Made by a program: the position numbers and the translations under genes. Source: Magnolia sinica (Eukaryota; Streptophyta; Magnoliopsida; Magnoliales; Magnoliaceae). From it: a stretch of DNA of 64,000 bases. The notes beneath the pieces are model-generated. The model was not told where the DNA came from, did not search any database, and worked only from the letters and a program-made list of their open reading frames with translations. The DNA lies in NCBI RefSeq assembly GCF_029962835.1, contig NC_080588.1:16696001-16760000 (forward strand). Direction: 5' to 3'. Of this stretch, positions 11,330 to 23,402 are shown in pieces (the first letter of the stretch is position 1; each line of letters begins with the position of its first letter).

Positions 11330-11987
11330 CGTTGATGCTGAAATCTAGTTATCCTTGTTAGCTCGTCTTCCACATGCAATTTAATGGAGAACGAGAGAAG
11401 TCTTGTCTCACCTCCTGTGAGCCGCTACGTACCTGCAAATTAATGGAGGTACAAGAGAATACACTGGGGGTGCCGGTTAAGGCCGGGGACCCTTCGATGC
11501 TTAAGTTAGGCGTATGGACTCACAGTAGGTGTGGTGGAATCGGGATAGTTGTCTATACTTTTACCCATGGTAGTGGATGTATTTCTAGACTTTCTAGGCG
11601 TATTGGAGTTGGACTTTAATTTTAAGAATACATTCGACTTTACCTCGATCGGCGTGATTTTCAGTGGAAATCTTGAGAGGTAATTCCACTCGTATACAAA
11701 GAGGATTCTTCTCTCTATTACAAGGTCAAGGTCGGTACCTAAGGTCGAGGTCTATGGTCAAGGCTAGTCCTCAAAGCTGACGGTCGAGGTCGTCCCTCGA
11801 AGCCAAGGTCGGTACCTGAGGTCGAGGTCATCTTTTGAGGTCGATGACTAAGGCTAATCTCCAAAGTCATTGGTCGACACTAAAAGTCAGAGTGATTTTT
11901 TGGCTCTTAAGCAATACATAGTCATCAAGTCTCGTTGTTCGGCTCATCTGTCTCATACATTTATTTAGCTCCATTTTACCCATAATA
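11330..11987 (-). repeat. Element B 3' LTR
   Basis: A 658-bp LTR. Plus-strand start CGTTGATGCTGAAATC corresponds to TGTTGATGTTGAAATC in the partner, so the terminal T has mutated to C. The plus-strand right end is TTACCCATAATA. A purine tract on the minus strand, ATAGGGGGCCAC (plus-strand 11988-11999), abuts it, as a polypurine tract should. The interior has repeated GGTCGAGGTC-type words at 11725-11880. Confidence 0.88.
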
Positions 11988-12690
11988 GTGGCCCCCTATA
12001 TCTGAGCTCTATACTTTATGAGCTCGGGAAGTAACTTTTGAACTAATGTATGAGAAAGTTAGCTTGTTCCATGTATGTTCCTTGATTTTTTTGCCTGTAT
12101 GTGTGGGTGGTCGTGTATAATGACTTAGTGGATACGATAGTCGAGCATGTAGGGTTTTAGTCGATAGTCGAGCATGTAGTGATAGGTCGTGCACGGTAGA
12201 ATCAATAAGTCGACCACATAGTAATAGGTCGAACACTTGTTGGGACTTTCTTCCCTTAAATTGAGGGAAGTCCTTGTGGTCGGTCATATAACTTGGATAG
12301 TCAGAATAATAATGTTAAAAGAAATTCCCTTCACCTAACCTAGAGAAGTTCTTTTATTGTATAATTCATAAAATAGTAGATGAGAAACGATAACAGTATC
12401 ACAAACACCTTGTTCACATTTACAAATGGAGGTCACTCACAGTCGAACATGTAGATAAAAAAGGTAGGTAAAACAGTAGAAATAAATGGGAGAACCTTCT
12501 TCCCTTTAACTGAGAAAGGTTTCTCATGGTCGAACATGAGTAGCTTCTATCGATGCGATTAATCGCGCATAGTCCTTTCACCCATCAGAGTTCCTCGTGG
12601 GTAGTGGATCTTTAGATGATCAAAATTCCATGAGTGAAGTAAGAGAGCTTACCCTACATTTCTTTTAGTCGATACATCCCTCAATACTCG
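11988..12690 (-). other. Element B 3' untranslated region
   Basis: Noncoding sequence lies between the gag end and the 3' LTR. It contains short repeats of GTCGAGCATGTAG (12140-12260). No pol domain could be read on either strand, which supports the gag-only interpretation. Confidence 0.6.
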
Positions 12691-13024
12691 AGGTTGATGT
12701 TGGCGATGAGCTTTATTACCAAGCTTGGTTAATTGGTTCAGCTCAGTCATCAAGTTTCCTTGCTTAGTCTAACTTCCTTAAGTACCCGCTTCAGCTTAGT
12801 GTTCAATGGAGTGTATTGATGGAAGTGACTTTTCAGATGTCGGTTGGTTTGCTAGCCTCGATTTTAGTTACCTTCCTTCTTTCTTTTGGCATTAACAGCA
12901 GAGGGCTCCCCTTCTTTCATTCGCTTCATATCCTTAGCCGAGTTGTTTCCTCCTCGAGTAGCTCTTTGTGAACTAAAGAGCTTATCATCATTGGAGTATT
13001 TTTTAGCTCAGTTAAGTAGGTCGG
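12691..13024 (-). pseudogene. Element B gag, C-terminal part
   Basis: The minus strand starting at 13019 continues the gag frame broken off at 55008 by element A. It reads LLN, a stop, then AKKYSNDDKLFSS and a basic, low-complexity tail (KDMKRMKEGEPSAVNAKR), the usual end of plant Ty3/gypsy gag. With one GTCGG copy removed, the codon phase is preserved across the junction. Further stops lie after 12900. Confidence 0.75.
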
Positions 13025-14240
13025 TGTTGAGACTCAAATAATGGATAATTTCTCCTATTTATATCTTGGTTTTATGAACATGAATCAGCTTAATGTTCTA
13101 TTTTACTCATGTTTGTGTTGCAAGGTGTATTTAAGAGCTTAGATTAAAAAGGTGTTAAAAGTATAGATTTGATGCTCAAGAATCACTAAGGCAAGGGATA
13201 GATCTTAGGAGATCAAGATTGAAGAATTCACATATCAAAGATCCAAGAAAACCAAATGAGGAATGAAGAGAATCAAAGATTTAAAATGAAGAATCCTAAA
13301 ATCGTCCTGAAAAAGCGTATTCTAAAACTTTGAAGTCTGTTTTGGAAAACTGCGTAAATTTGAGACAGTTTCTAGAGTTTTCCAACTTTGTGCGAAAGTT
13401 GGAATTCCCCACTTATAAATAGGGCTTCCCAGGGCATTCCTAAGCATCATTCAAAGCATCTCAAAGTAAGATCTAGGGTTTTTAGAGAGTTTTATTGAGG
13501 ATTTTTAAAAAGTTCCATAGTTTTAATTTATTTTTCTTTACAAGCTTTTAGATATTTATTCTTTCTTGTTGCTTTCTTTTTTCTAGTTTCCTCTAGCGTA
13601 AGCCAGAATGGAAGTACATTGATTTAATGTTTTCATAGTTATGATGATTGATTATTTTAATGATGAGAAGAATGGTGTATGCATGTTATATATTGTTTAG
13701 GTTTATTTTTTTATCCTCATGTGAGATCTATATATTTCCAGCATATGAGATCCACATTGATGGATATACTTACCTTGGATCAATTAGATTTCCTAGATAG
13801 GAGAGGTTCTCAACCTGTTATATTTCTTTGATATTCATTATCTCATTGATATTGAATTCTTAAAATCACTGGCGCTTGAGAATATATATCAATGGTGCAA
13901 ATCCATGATTTTCTAATCTTTTATATCATTTATTAAAATATTTAAACTATTTTATTTTCCGATTAGGCTGACTATAGTGCTCAAATCCTAGTTGTGTTAT
14001 CCAAGTCATCGTGACTTTGGAACATTAACCTATGTGTGGAACTTTGAAGCTTGGGTGTTATTTTAATTCAGTTGAATTACATCCATTCAAAACTCCTAAA
14101 ATCAAATCATCAGTTTAGTTTTTTCATTTAGTTTGTTTTGCATTTGATTTTCTCCTTTTCGCAATTCATCTCTCTGTGGGATCGACCCTGTATTCACCGG
14201 ATACTACTTACGAACCTCTACACTTGGAGGCAAGCAATCA
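13025..14240 (+). repeat. Element A 5' LTR
   Basis: A 1216-bp LTR starting TGTTGAGACTCAAATAATGG and ending GGCAAGCAATCA, in direct repeat with 53748-55007. It is preceded by GTCGG and followed, after AGTTTT, by the primer-binding site. A 225-base sample compared by eye is about 88-89% identical to the 3' copy. Confidence 0.92.
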
Positions 14241-14246
14241 AGTTTT

Positions 14247-14262
14247 TGGCGCCGTTGCCGGG
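14247..14262 (+). other. Primer-binding site of element A (tRNA-Asp type)
   Basis: TGGCGCCGTTGCCGGG lies 6 bp inside the 5' LTR. It is complementary to the 3' end of plant tRNA-Asp, which ends CCCGGCAACGGCGCCA. This primer choice is typical of Athila/Tat elements. Confidence 0.93.
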
Positions 14263-14548
14263 TAGACTGAGATAAATTAGATCTGTGAAGATAGCTAAGG
14301 TAAGTTCTCTTCTAAACCCTCCAAAATTTCTATAGATTTTCTGTTTTTCTTTAAAAGTAAATTTAGTTGGGTCTTTCAAGCACTAACTGTGACATAAGGT
14401 TGCCCTGCTTGGGATTTTATCACCCAAGTATTATGGTTGTCGTACAGTTGTTGTTTGATCATAAAGATCATCCGCTGAATCTATTTTCCAAATTAGCATA
14501 GTTTAATTTCTTCATTAGTTTTACTTTTGTTAATTTATTTTTATTTTT

Positions 14549-14716
14549 GCTTTGTGGTTTGAACCCTTATGGTCTGCCCTACCGCCTAGGTTGTTGATTT
14601 ATTTTTTCTTTATGGTTTGAACCCTCATGGTTAGCCCTGCCACTTAGGTTGTTGATTTATTTTGCTTTATGGATTGAACCCTCATGGTTGGTCCTGCTGC
14701 CTGGGTTGTTGGTTAA
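14549..14716 (+). repeat. Threefold tandem repeat in the leader of element A
   Basis: Three units of about 57 bp each contain TGGTTTGAACCCT, a CATGGTTxGCCCTGC block and TAGGTTGTTGATTTATTTT. They lie between the primer site and the gag start. They are non-coding; an effect on packaging or translation would be speculation. Confidence 0.75.
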
Positions 14717-14897
14717 GTTTTTATTTTTATTTTAAGTATCATATTTACTATTTGAATTAGTGGTATTTGTTGCGTGGTGTGGATGATTTATATTCTGTTG
14801 GAGTAGGGATCAAAACAATCGACTCTCTTCCGAAGGTGGACTAATTCCAGGCCTTGATCATTCACTTAGAAGATGCACTCAACATCACTTGGAATTA

Positions 14898-16798
14898 ATG
14901 GCAGACCCAGTTGATAATCCAAATCCAAATCTGCTAGATCCAACTATAAATTAAAATAGAGAAAATCAACCTAATCCTCCTCTTGAGGATGAAAATGAAG
15001 TTCATATGAATGTGTTAAACCAACCATGGACTTTACGTGAACGTCTACACCATGAGAGATCAACTTTACCATCTTGTATAGTGTTCTCTACTTACATAGG
15101 GAACATTGATTTTAAACCAGGTGTGATTCAATTAATTTCTAAATTTCATGGCTTGGATTCTGAAAGCTCCTACTTACACCTCAAGGACTTTGAGGAAGTA
15201 ATTGCAACATTACAAGTAAACAATAGTAATAGGGGTGCACTTAAGCTTAGGTTATTCTCATTTTCTCTAAAGGATTAGGCCAAAGCATGTCTCAACTCTC
15301 TAAGATCTAATACCATCACTACATGGCAAGCCATAAATAAAGAATATTTGAAAAAAAAATAATTTCCAAGCACAAAACAAATGCACTTAAACAGGAAATC
15401 ATGTAATTCTCCCAAAAGGGGAATGAACTGTTTTTCTAAGCTTAAGAGCGCTTCAAAGACCTTCTACTTACTTGTCCACATCATGGTTATGAACCATGGA
15501 ATGTGATTGATGCGTTCCGAAAGGGGCTCACCATGAATACCCATCAGTTTATAAAGATGATGTGTGGTGGAACCTTTCTTGACAAAGATCATAATGAGGC
15601 TTGAGATTTTCTAGACATGTTAGCAGAGAATATGCAGACATGAGATGTCTCTGATAAACTAGACCAAACTAGATCTATTCCTAGAGAGCAAGCGGGGATG
15701 TATGTCCTAAGAGAGGAAGACGACCTTGATGTAAAATTCACTGCATTGGTTAAAAAGGTCGAAGCCTTGGAAATTAGGAAGGTTGATATGGTTAAAGCAA
15801 ACACTTCCTTAGGTAATTTTTATAGCATTTGTGGTGGTGCAGACCACGACATAAAGGATTGTCCAATAATCCCAGTTGTACAAAATATCATGTATGAGCA
15901 TGAGCAAGCAAATGCTATAAATAACCACCAAAGGTCAATTATGCAACCAATGGGAAACACGTATAATCCAAATTGGTGTAACCATCCTAATCTTAGTTGG
16001 AAGAATGGACCACAAATTAATATGTCCAATGCACCTCAAATACCTCTACAAAATAACTTCTTTGGGGCATCTAACAATGCACCATATGTGGCCCCATCAC
16101 AGCGGTCATCTGTGGAGGATGCATTGACCGCATTAATAAACTTTCAAGCTCAAATGAATCAGACTTTAATCCAATCAAATCGGGAATTAAAGACGGTCGT
16201 GGATAGGATTGAGACTCAACTAAATGCTAGGAAAAAAGGCACCCTTCCTTCTCAACCTATGCCAAACCCTATAAACACATATCTCATTAGAGACTCAAAT
16301 CCAAGTGAGCTACATCATGAACAAGCTAAGGTCATCATTATCTTGAGAAGTGGAAAAGAGGTCGATAACAAGATAATGCAACCGGTAGAAATATCGGAGG
16401 ATAAGCCACCGTCTTAAGATAATGATCAACAGGTTATGATTCAAGAGCCGCAACAACAAAAGGATAAAGAGACTAAGTCATATGAGCCTCCAGTTCCATT
16501 CATATCTAGACTTCGGAATCCAACTATCCTCATGAAATATCAAGAGGTGTTGGATGTGCTCCAAAAGGTTACTGTCAATATTTCTCTGCTTGATGTCATT
16601 AGACAAATTTCATCATATACTAAATATCTCAATGACTTGTGCACTATAAAGAGGAAATTAAATGTGTACAAAAAGGCCTTCCTTACTGAGAAAGTGAGTA
16701 CTATCATTCAACAAAGGGTTATACCCAAATATAAAGACCCGGGAAGTCCCACTATTCCTTATATTATTGAAAATTTCCAAATTGAGCATGTTTGCTAG
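14898..16798 (+). pseudogene. Element A gag (broken)
   Basis: The reading starts at ATG 14898 (MADPVDNPNPN) and passes an early stop. It includes a conserved capsid-type segment (15006-15278; FHGLDSESSYLHLKDFEEV), then further breaks up to 15700. The 239-residue frame 15698-16417 carries a zinc-knuckle block CGGADHDIKDC and the Athila-style NPNWCNHPNLSWKN. A second frame (16436-16798) has PVPFISRLRNP and leads into the protease. It would be the structural particle protein. At least four frame or stop lesions make it non-functional. Confidence 0.82.
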
Positions 16799-17080
16799 AT
16801 TTGGGTGCAAGTGTCAACTTAGTACCTTATTCGGTTTACAAACAAATGGGGTTAGGCGAGCTTAAACCAACCACGATTATACTCCAACTCGCTGACCGCT
16901 CCATTAAAGTACCAAGGGAAATTTTAGAGGATGTGCTAGTCTAAGTGGAGAAATTCTACCTCCTCGTGGATTTTATTGTACTAAACACTGAATCTTGTGT
17001 AAACGCTAACGCTCAAGTTTCCATCATTTTAGGCCGCCCATTCTTAGCAACTAATGCAATCATAAATTGCAGGAATAAGA
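16790..17080 (+). pseudogene. Element A aspartic protease
   Basis: The reading contains the active site DLGASVNLVPYSVYKQMGLG, then LKPTTIILQLADRSIKVP and ILGRPFLATNAII, the flap and C-terminal blocks of Athila/Tat proteases. The catalytic Asp is kept. One stop (near 16942) interrupts it. It directly follows gag and precedes the linker at 17081-17560, which carries two further open segments without a catalytic motif. Confidence 0.82.
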
Positions 17081-17549
17081 ATGATGAACTTGTCTTTTGG
17101 TAACATGACTCTAGATCTAAATATTTTCAATCTATGTAAGCAGCCCATAGACAATAATGAGATCCACGAGCTGAATTTCATGGACTGCTTGATAGAAGAA
17201 GAGGACTTGGAACCTAGTCTGACTAAGGAACTGATTCAAGTCTTTATGGACTTAAAAAAATTCTAATTTAAGAAAGTGCTTGATGAAATTTATGATGATA
17301 ATGAGAGCACTACCACCCAGGACATTGGTATGTACCAACGGAGACTGCGCACTCAAATCCTATCTATCGAAGACTCGCGACCTCTGCCATCACCAACCAA
17401 TGTTCAAAAGCTTGATTTAAAACCACTACCAAATGAGCTTAAGTACATATACTTTAGTGAAAATAAAACTTATCCATGGGTGATCTCTTCATTTTTAGAC
17501 AATAATCAAGAGATTAAATTGTTGAATGTTCTAAGGGACAACAAAGGAG

Positions 17550-18482
17550 CCTTGGGTTAGACCATTTCTGATATTAAGGGTATAAGCCCTTTCATATGCA
17601 CCCATCAGATCTACCACGATGAGGACGCCAAACCAATTAGATAACCTCAAAGGTGTCTTAATCTAGACACGATGGAAGTTGTAAAAAATGAGGTGATCAA
17701 ATTGTTGGATGTGAGAATCATCTACCCAATATCTGATAGTGTTTGGGTGAGTCCAACTCAAGTAGTCCCAAAGAAATCTAGAATAACTATTGTGTAGAAT
17801 TCTAATAATGAACTCATACTAACATGTGTGAACACAGGTTGGCGTGTTTGTATTGACTATAGAAAATTGAACTAAGTCACAAGGAAAGATCATTTCCCTC
17901 TACCATTCATTGATCAAGTTTTACATAGGGTAGTAGGTCACTCCTTCTATAGTTTTCTAATTGGTTTGGCGTCCTCATCGAGGTGGATCCGATGGGTGCA
18001 TATGAAAGGGCTTATACCCCTAATATTAGAAATGGTCTAACCCAAGGTAACCTCAAAGGTGTCTCAATCCAGACACGATGGAAGTTGTAAAAAATGAGGT
18101 GATCAAATTGTTAGATGTAGTAATCATCTACCCAATATCTGATAGTGTTTGGGTGAGTCCAACTCAAGTAGTCCCAAAGAAATCTGGAATAACTATTGTG
18201 TAGAATTCTAATAATGAACTCATACCAACACGTGTGACCACAGGTTGGCGTGTTTGCATTGACTATAGAAAATTGAACCAAGTCACAAGGAAAGACCATT
18301 TCCCTCTACCATTCATTGATCAAGTTTTAGATAGGGTAGCAGGTTACTCCTTCTATAGTTTTCTTGATTGATATTTCGGATATAACCAAATAGAGATAGC
18401 CCTGGAAGACCAAGAGAAAATCACGTTCACTTATTCATTTGGCACGTTTGCTTTCAAACGGATGCCATTTGGATTATGTAAC
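17550..18482 (+). pseudogene. Element A reverse transcriptase, rearranged and cut by element E
   Basis: RT blocks GWRVCIDYRKLN, RKDHFPLPFIDQVL and GTFAFKRMPFGLCN identify an Athila-type reverse transcriptase. The segment holding the first two blocks is present twice (17642-17958 and 18048-18365). Between the copies is an inverted copy (17956-18047) of 17550-17642. The reading stops at the CN codons at 18482, where the LTR of element E begins; the YVDD catalytic half is missing from the window. Stops also occur inside both copies. Confidence 0.85.
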
Positions 18483-20381
18483 TGTCATGCCCCAAACTCA
18501 GAAACCAGGCTCACAAAATTTCTGATCGCCGAATCCGTTGCCGATGGCCTCCTTAGTACCCCATTCTCGGCTCCTGGCACCCATATATTAGGTTCCGATC
18601 CTGAGATCCTAAAAGGAGGATTTTTAAAATAAATTCATTTCACAATAAGCATAACTAAAACACTATCACAAAGTCCATTATGATTTTTTAAAAAAAAACT
18701 TAAGAATAATACGCATGAGGGAAAAACAATGATAATAAAAAAAAAACTCCAGAAGCACTACGACACGCACCTACTCCTGCTCAGCTATGGTCTAGCGTCA
18801 CCTGCATGCATCAATCATGTATAAACTTATAGAAAGCTTAGAAGGTGGTGAAAATGTGTGTGTAATATAAGCGTGCTCAAAATGCAATATCATAGTGATA
18901 CAGAATATGCTGGAGAATCCATGAATGCTAACAACCGTACCAAGGCTTATGCAATGCAAGGCATGAATGCTATCGGCTACACCAAGGTCATGCGATGTAA
19001 GGCATGAATGCTATCAGCCATGATGCAAGGCCTACATAGCCACGGTCATGTGCAAGATGCAACTCAAGCATACCGATCCACATATCAATCCAGATCATCT
19101 CTGGAGCATCATATATTAGTACAGTTCTCTCTAGATAATCACCAGGGTCTAGTACACTCCAAATGGCACCGCCCCTCTCACAGGGGCACAGTCCAAGTGA
19201 ACATAAGAGACCTCACTATCTGCCTGGCCAATAATCTGCCAATACTTATCCGGCACGTCGATAATGGACCCATTTACGAGCTGGTCATACTCAGCCTAGC
19301 AATTGCCCCCTACCCTCGAGCGAGTAAGGCCACACCCCCTTCCAACCGACCACGACATAATGCGAGATGCAGCCTCCTAGTATTTGGCCTTCATGTGCTC
19401 ATACATCTACTCGGTCTAAGCATTGAAGTATCCTCTATGGTACTATAAGGGTTTGGGGACTTTCACCCTGTGACATCCTTCGCTCTCCCATGCTTAACAA
19501 GTACTTTCAGTATCCAATTCTGTTATTCGTGTTATACCTGTGGAGGCTATAGCCCTGATGTCGTTAGGGCGTACAACAATCATAACACATAATGAAAGAC
19601 GCATGAGTCACACAGTCCAGTCATTCATCAATCCTGTGCATATCGTGTGCTCATGTGAGACAACTCCGCTTATCAAGGAGTCCCATAAACAACTTGCCCA
19701 AAGGCATATGTAATGGTCAACCACATCTCATCACAAGTATATAGATGATGCGTATGGGCATGTATCATGATGCAAAGTTATCACATACTCATAATCGGTA
19801 TCGATAACCGGCCTATATATAAGGCGGGGTCCATAGATGGACAGTAGATCCATAACATGAGGGTTAGTCCTTGACTGTGGATATACCAAATCTAATAGCA
19901 CGAATTCCTTCGTCTATGGTAAGGATGAACTCTCCTTATATCAGGGTTGGGCCTAGGTGGCCTACCTATATCCTAAGGATCCAGAAAGGGTTCATTTTTT
20001 ATACTATCATATAACCCGCTAGATGCCCTAGGGGGCCAAATAAGTCCTAGATGGACTACAAGATAAAAGAAATAATCCTACTAACAACCAATGGGGAGCC
20101 CAACATATTAGGATAGCCCAATGTGAATAGATGGATCATGCAAATGGGGCCCAATGATTAGGGTCAACCCACTTAGAGAAGGATGAGAATGAGCCTAACA
20201 AGGCCTAAGGGAAGGTCACAATGTGGACATTTAACCATGATTGCCCATCAATATGGACATTCAACCAACATTGCTCCCAAGGGGTGGCCCTCAAAGGGCC
20301 AAACATATAGTGGGCCCATGGCCTCATATAAGGGTCTAATACACATCCTATTGGGCCTCACTCATGGGCCTCATATACATC
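18483..20381 (-). repeat. Element E 3' LTR, part 1
   Basis: Begins TGTCATGCCCCAAACTCAG at the interrupted RT of element A and runs to ACATC at 20377-20381, where element C entered. It aligns with 269-2290 of the solo LTR, including the 34-bp array at its end. The rest of this LTR is at 49708-51730, giving about 3.9 kb in total. Confidence 0.88.
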
Positions 20382-21755
20382 TGTGGACACTAGAAATTGG
20401 CGCCCACGCTGATTTAAGTGGTGTTTGGATTATGAAAGGTGAAAATAGGCTGATTTGTGAATGTTGGAGTCACCACCAGCCAATTAATCTCAGAATCCAT
20501 CAGTCGGCTAGAACCCCCGAAATATGTAAGGTTGGAGAAGTCTGAAGACTTTTCTACCTTAGATTGACTCCTGGTTTACGATCCGAGATTTCGAGTAAGG
20601 GACCTTGGTTATAAAGAGGGAAGGTGTTAGGCACCCTCTTTGCCTGTATAAATGTACGGTCTCTACTTGGTGTGGTAAAATAATCTCAAGGGATGATGTA
20701 TGTTGTGGTTGAGATGGGACTAGGCACACATGCGAATTTCTGATGTAGCAAGATCCGAGATTTCAGAAAGCCACAGAGCATACGTCCAATGGTGTGTCTA
20801 GAAGGTGGCTGTAAATATGCTTATGTAAAGAGAAAAAGAAAATCGGACTAAATCGCTAGAAATTTCTGATGTGACAGATCCGATATACGGCAAGTCACAG
20901 AGCATACGTTCACTAAAAATCTAGAGGAGTAGGGGGGTTGAGAAGGGAATAAATGTCATGATGAATGCTTGGGTATGAGATAAATGGATCTTTATCTTGA
21001 ACTTGAGTTGGCTAAAACATGAGTTGCACCATGATCAATCCGGGCTAGATTTGGGATTGAGAAGATTAGGAGGAGGCTAAGAGATGGCTAAAAAAATCTG
21101 ATCTTGGAGGCTTGGGAGCTCTCTCTCACCCTTACTCTCACTCTCTTCTTCTCTCCCTCTCTCTCTCTCACACTTGAAAAGTGGAAGTTGTTGTTGTAAA
21201 TGTGAAGAGGAGAGGGCTATTTATAGCCTTCTCTAATGGTCTTATGGTAAATGTGGGGTTTAACAGGGGTAAAAGTTGATGGGGCAAGTTATGAGTAGTT
21301 AGGGAGAGAGAAACGCCACATGGCGCACTCTCATTGGCTATTGGGTTTGGTAAAATAGTAAATAAGGTCGAATGGGAGGTTAAAGCTAATTTTTGGGTGC
21401 TAAGCTAGCTGTTGCTTGGAGGACACGCGTCTCGCGAGTGGTAGTAATACCATCGGCGGTAGTCAAACTATCGCCCAGGCCGGGTTCAGGCCGGGCTCGA
21501 GCGTGTGGGCCTCGTTTGGTGCACTAGTTCGTCCAACAATCTTCTTTCAGGCTTTTGGGTTTGAATGGATGGGTTTTCATGCTGATCTAGCTCTGATGGG
21601 TTTTAAGTTTGGAATTTCGGGTTGGTTTGTGAGGTTCTAAGGGTTGGGATTTGAGCTTTAGGTTCGGGTTAGGGTTTAGATCAGGGTTTAGGGTTTGGTT
21701 TATTGATCATGGTCCAGATTTTTCCTTGCCTCTTAGCCTGGGTGGGGTGTCTACA
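20382..21755 (-). repeat. Element C 3' LTR
   Basis: A 1374-bp LTR, direct repeat of 48335-49702. The minus-strand polypurine tract AAAGAGGGGCATC abuts its inner end (plus-strand 21756-21768). In a 168-base sample it differs from its partner at about 19 sites, roughly 89% identity by eye. Confidence 0.93.
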
Positions 21756-21768
21756 GATGCCCCTCTTT

Positions 21769-23402
21769 GGCCGAGGTTGTGAGCAACCGAAGGTCAAAGT
21801 GAGTGGACACCCCACCCTTCTGGTTAGAAAGGATAGTGATTCGAATCTCTTGTTTGTCATTGTATCATTGTCAGGTGACTGTTTGGAAAAGAGATGACTT
21901 GCACATATCATGAGGGTTGAGAAAAATGTTGTGATTGTCCCTGCGTGTTAGCGCTGCATTACGGGTCACCAACCACAACTGTAACACCTCGTGTTTCCAG
22001 AACTCGAGTACGAGACTTATTCTGGAAGGTGCGGCTTTACGAGGATTCCTGTACTGTTTAGTCTGTCATTCCTTTGCTATGTAATCACCTTAAGAGTATA
22101 TGTTCTGTTTAATCGTCAAAGTGGTTAGCTGCCCCGCGCGTTAGTGCGGCCTTATGGGGAACTCACTACACCGACTTGGACTCGATCAAATTTTTCGAAC
22201 ATCCTGGACAAGGTATGTGAAGGTAATCTTTTACCATGTAGTCTGCTGATTTCTCATCTCAAAATCTCACGAGAAATTCAAAATCTCATAAGAAATCTTC
22301 TCTTTCCCTCTTTTTTATCTTTTCTTGGGTTGTTATCCAATGGGCTAAGGAAATATCTGGACATCCTATCTCATCATGGGGGAAAAACCCACTGTCCCAT
22401 GCAAATCTGGTCAGGGGCAGCAATCCATTTACCGCAGATCCAAGCGTTTGTCCACTGGTTCAAGCTGGACACCGGTCCGATGGGTGTGGCCTCCTTCCCT
22501 CTTTATTTTCACTTCCTGGATATCCAAGGACACCATTGTTGTCCCTGAAAGCTCTCTTTGGTCTTTGATCTTGGCGATTTTTCTTTATCTCTCTCCTTCT
22601 CTACCATTCAAGTAGATGATCCAAGGATTTTGTCATGTTTTTACTTTGGTTGGATCCCCTCTGTAGAATGTTTTTGAAGGAGTTCCTCTGTGGACTTAAA
22701 TCTTCTTTTGGGCCTAGGTGGACCATGATCGAAACTGTTGGATCATTTTGGCTAGATCTCGACCATTGGATCTTGCCAGATTTTTTTTGTTTTGGGCCAG
22801 AGAGTTGGCTGGATTTTTCTATTTTTGTTTGTTTATTATTTTTATATTTTTTAGAGTGGGGTGTGATAAGAAAGGGAGCCCCACTCTTTTATTTGGTTTT
22901 TTATCTCTTTTCTCTTTTTTTGTGATGATCTGGACCATAGGATTGATGATTTAAGGCCCACTTGAGCACTTGGATGGTATGGATTTTGATGGCGGGCCAC
23001 CACTTATGGAGTGGGTCGCACACTTTTGCTTGATTTTTTCGATTCCATTGATGAAGTTTTTCAAATGGGCCCCAAATCATGATCTTGATTTAGTCAAATT
23101 GGAATGTACCTTGATTTGGATATATGGTCCCAGGAGATGATCTTGTGAGAATATGGACTTATGGAAGTGGGCCTGAATTATGGACATGTGGGCCAAGAGA
23201 ATGGGCCTTGGAGAAGTAGACTTAAGCCTTAGAAACATGGGTCTTTAAAAATGGGCCTTGATGGACTTTGAGCATTTAGGCCTTGACCGTTGACTTGGCC
23301 CTTTAGTCTTCATATTTTGACTATTGACTTGGGCTTTAACCATTGACTTTGAGCTTTGACTTGGTGAGAAGGATACTTACTTGTAAATCTTGCTTGTGCA
23401 GC
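21769..23402 (+). other. Region between the element C 3' LTR and the antisense cassette
   Basis: No convincing gene is seen. T-rich and GGGCCTT-rich sequence ends in a possible splice acceptor, TTGCTTGTGCAG, just before the plant-mobile-domain ATG. It may hold the leader and promoter of the antisense gene, but no specific element can be supported. Confidence 0.4.

Noticed and set aside
14247..14262. tRNA gene fragment
   Set aside because: Only the complement of a tRNA 3' end is present, at the expected primer site next to an LTR.
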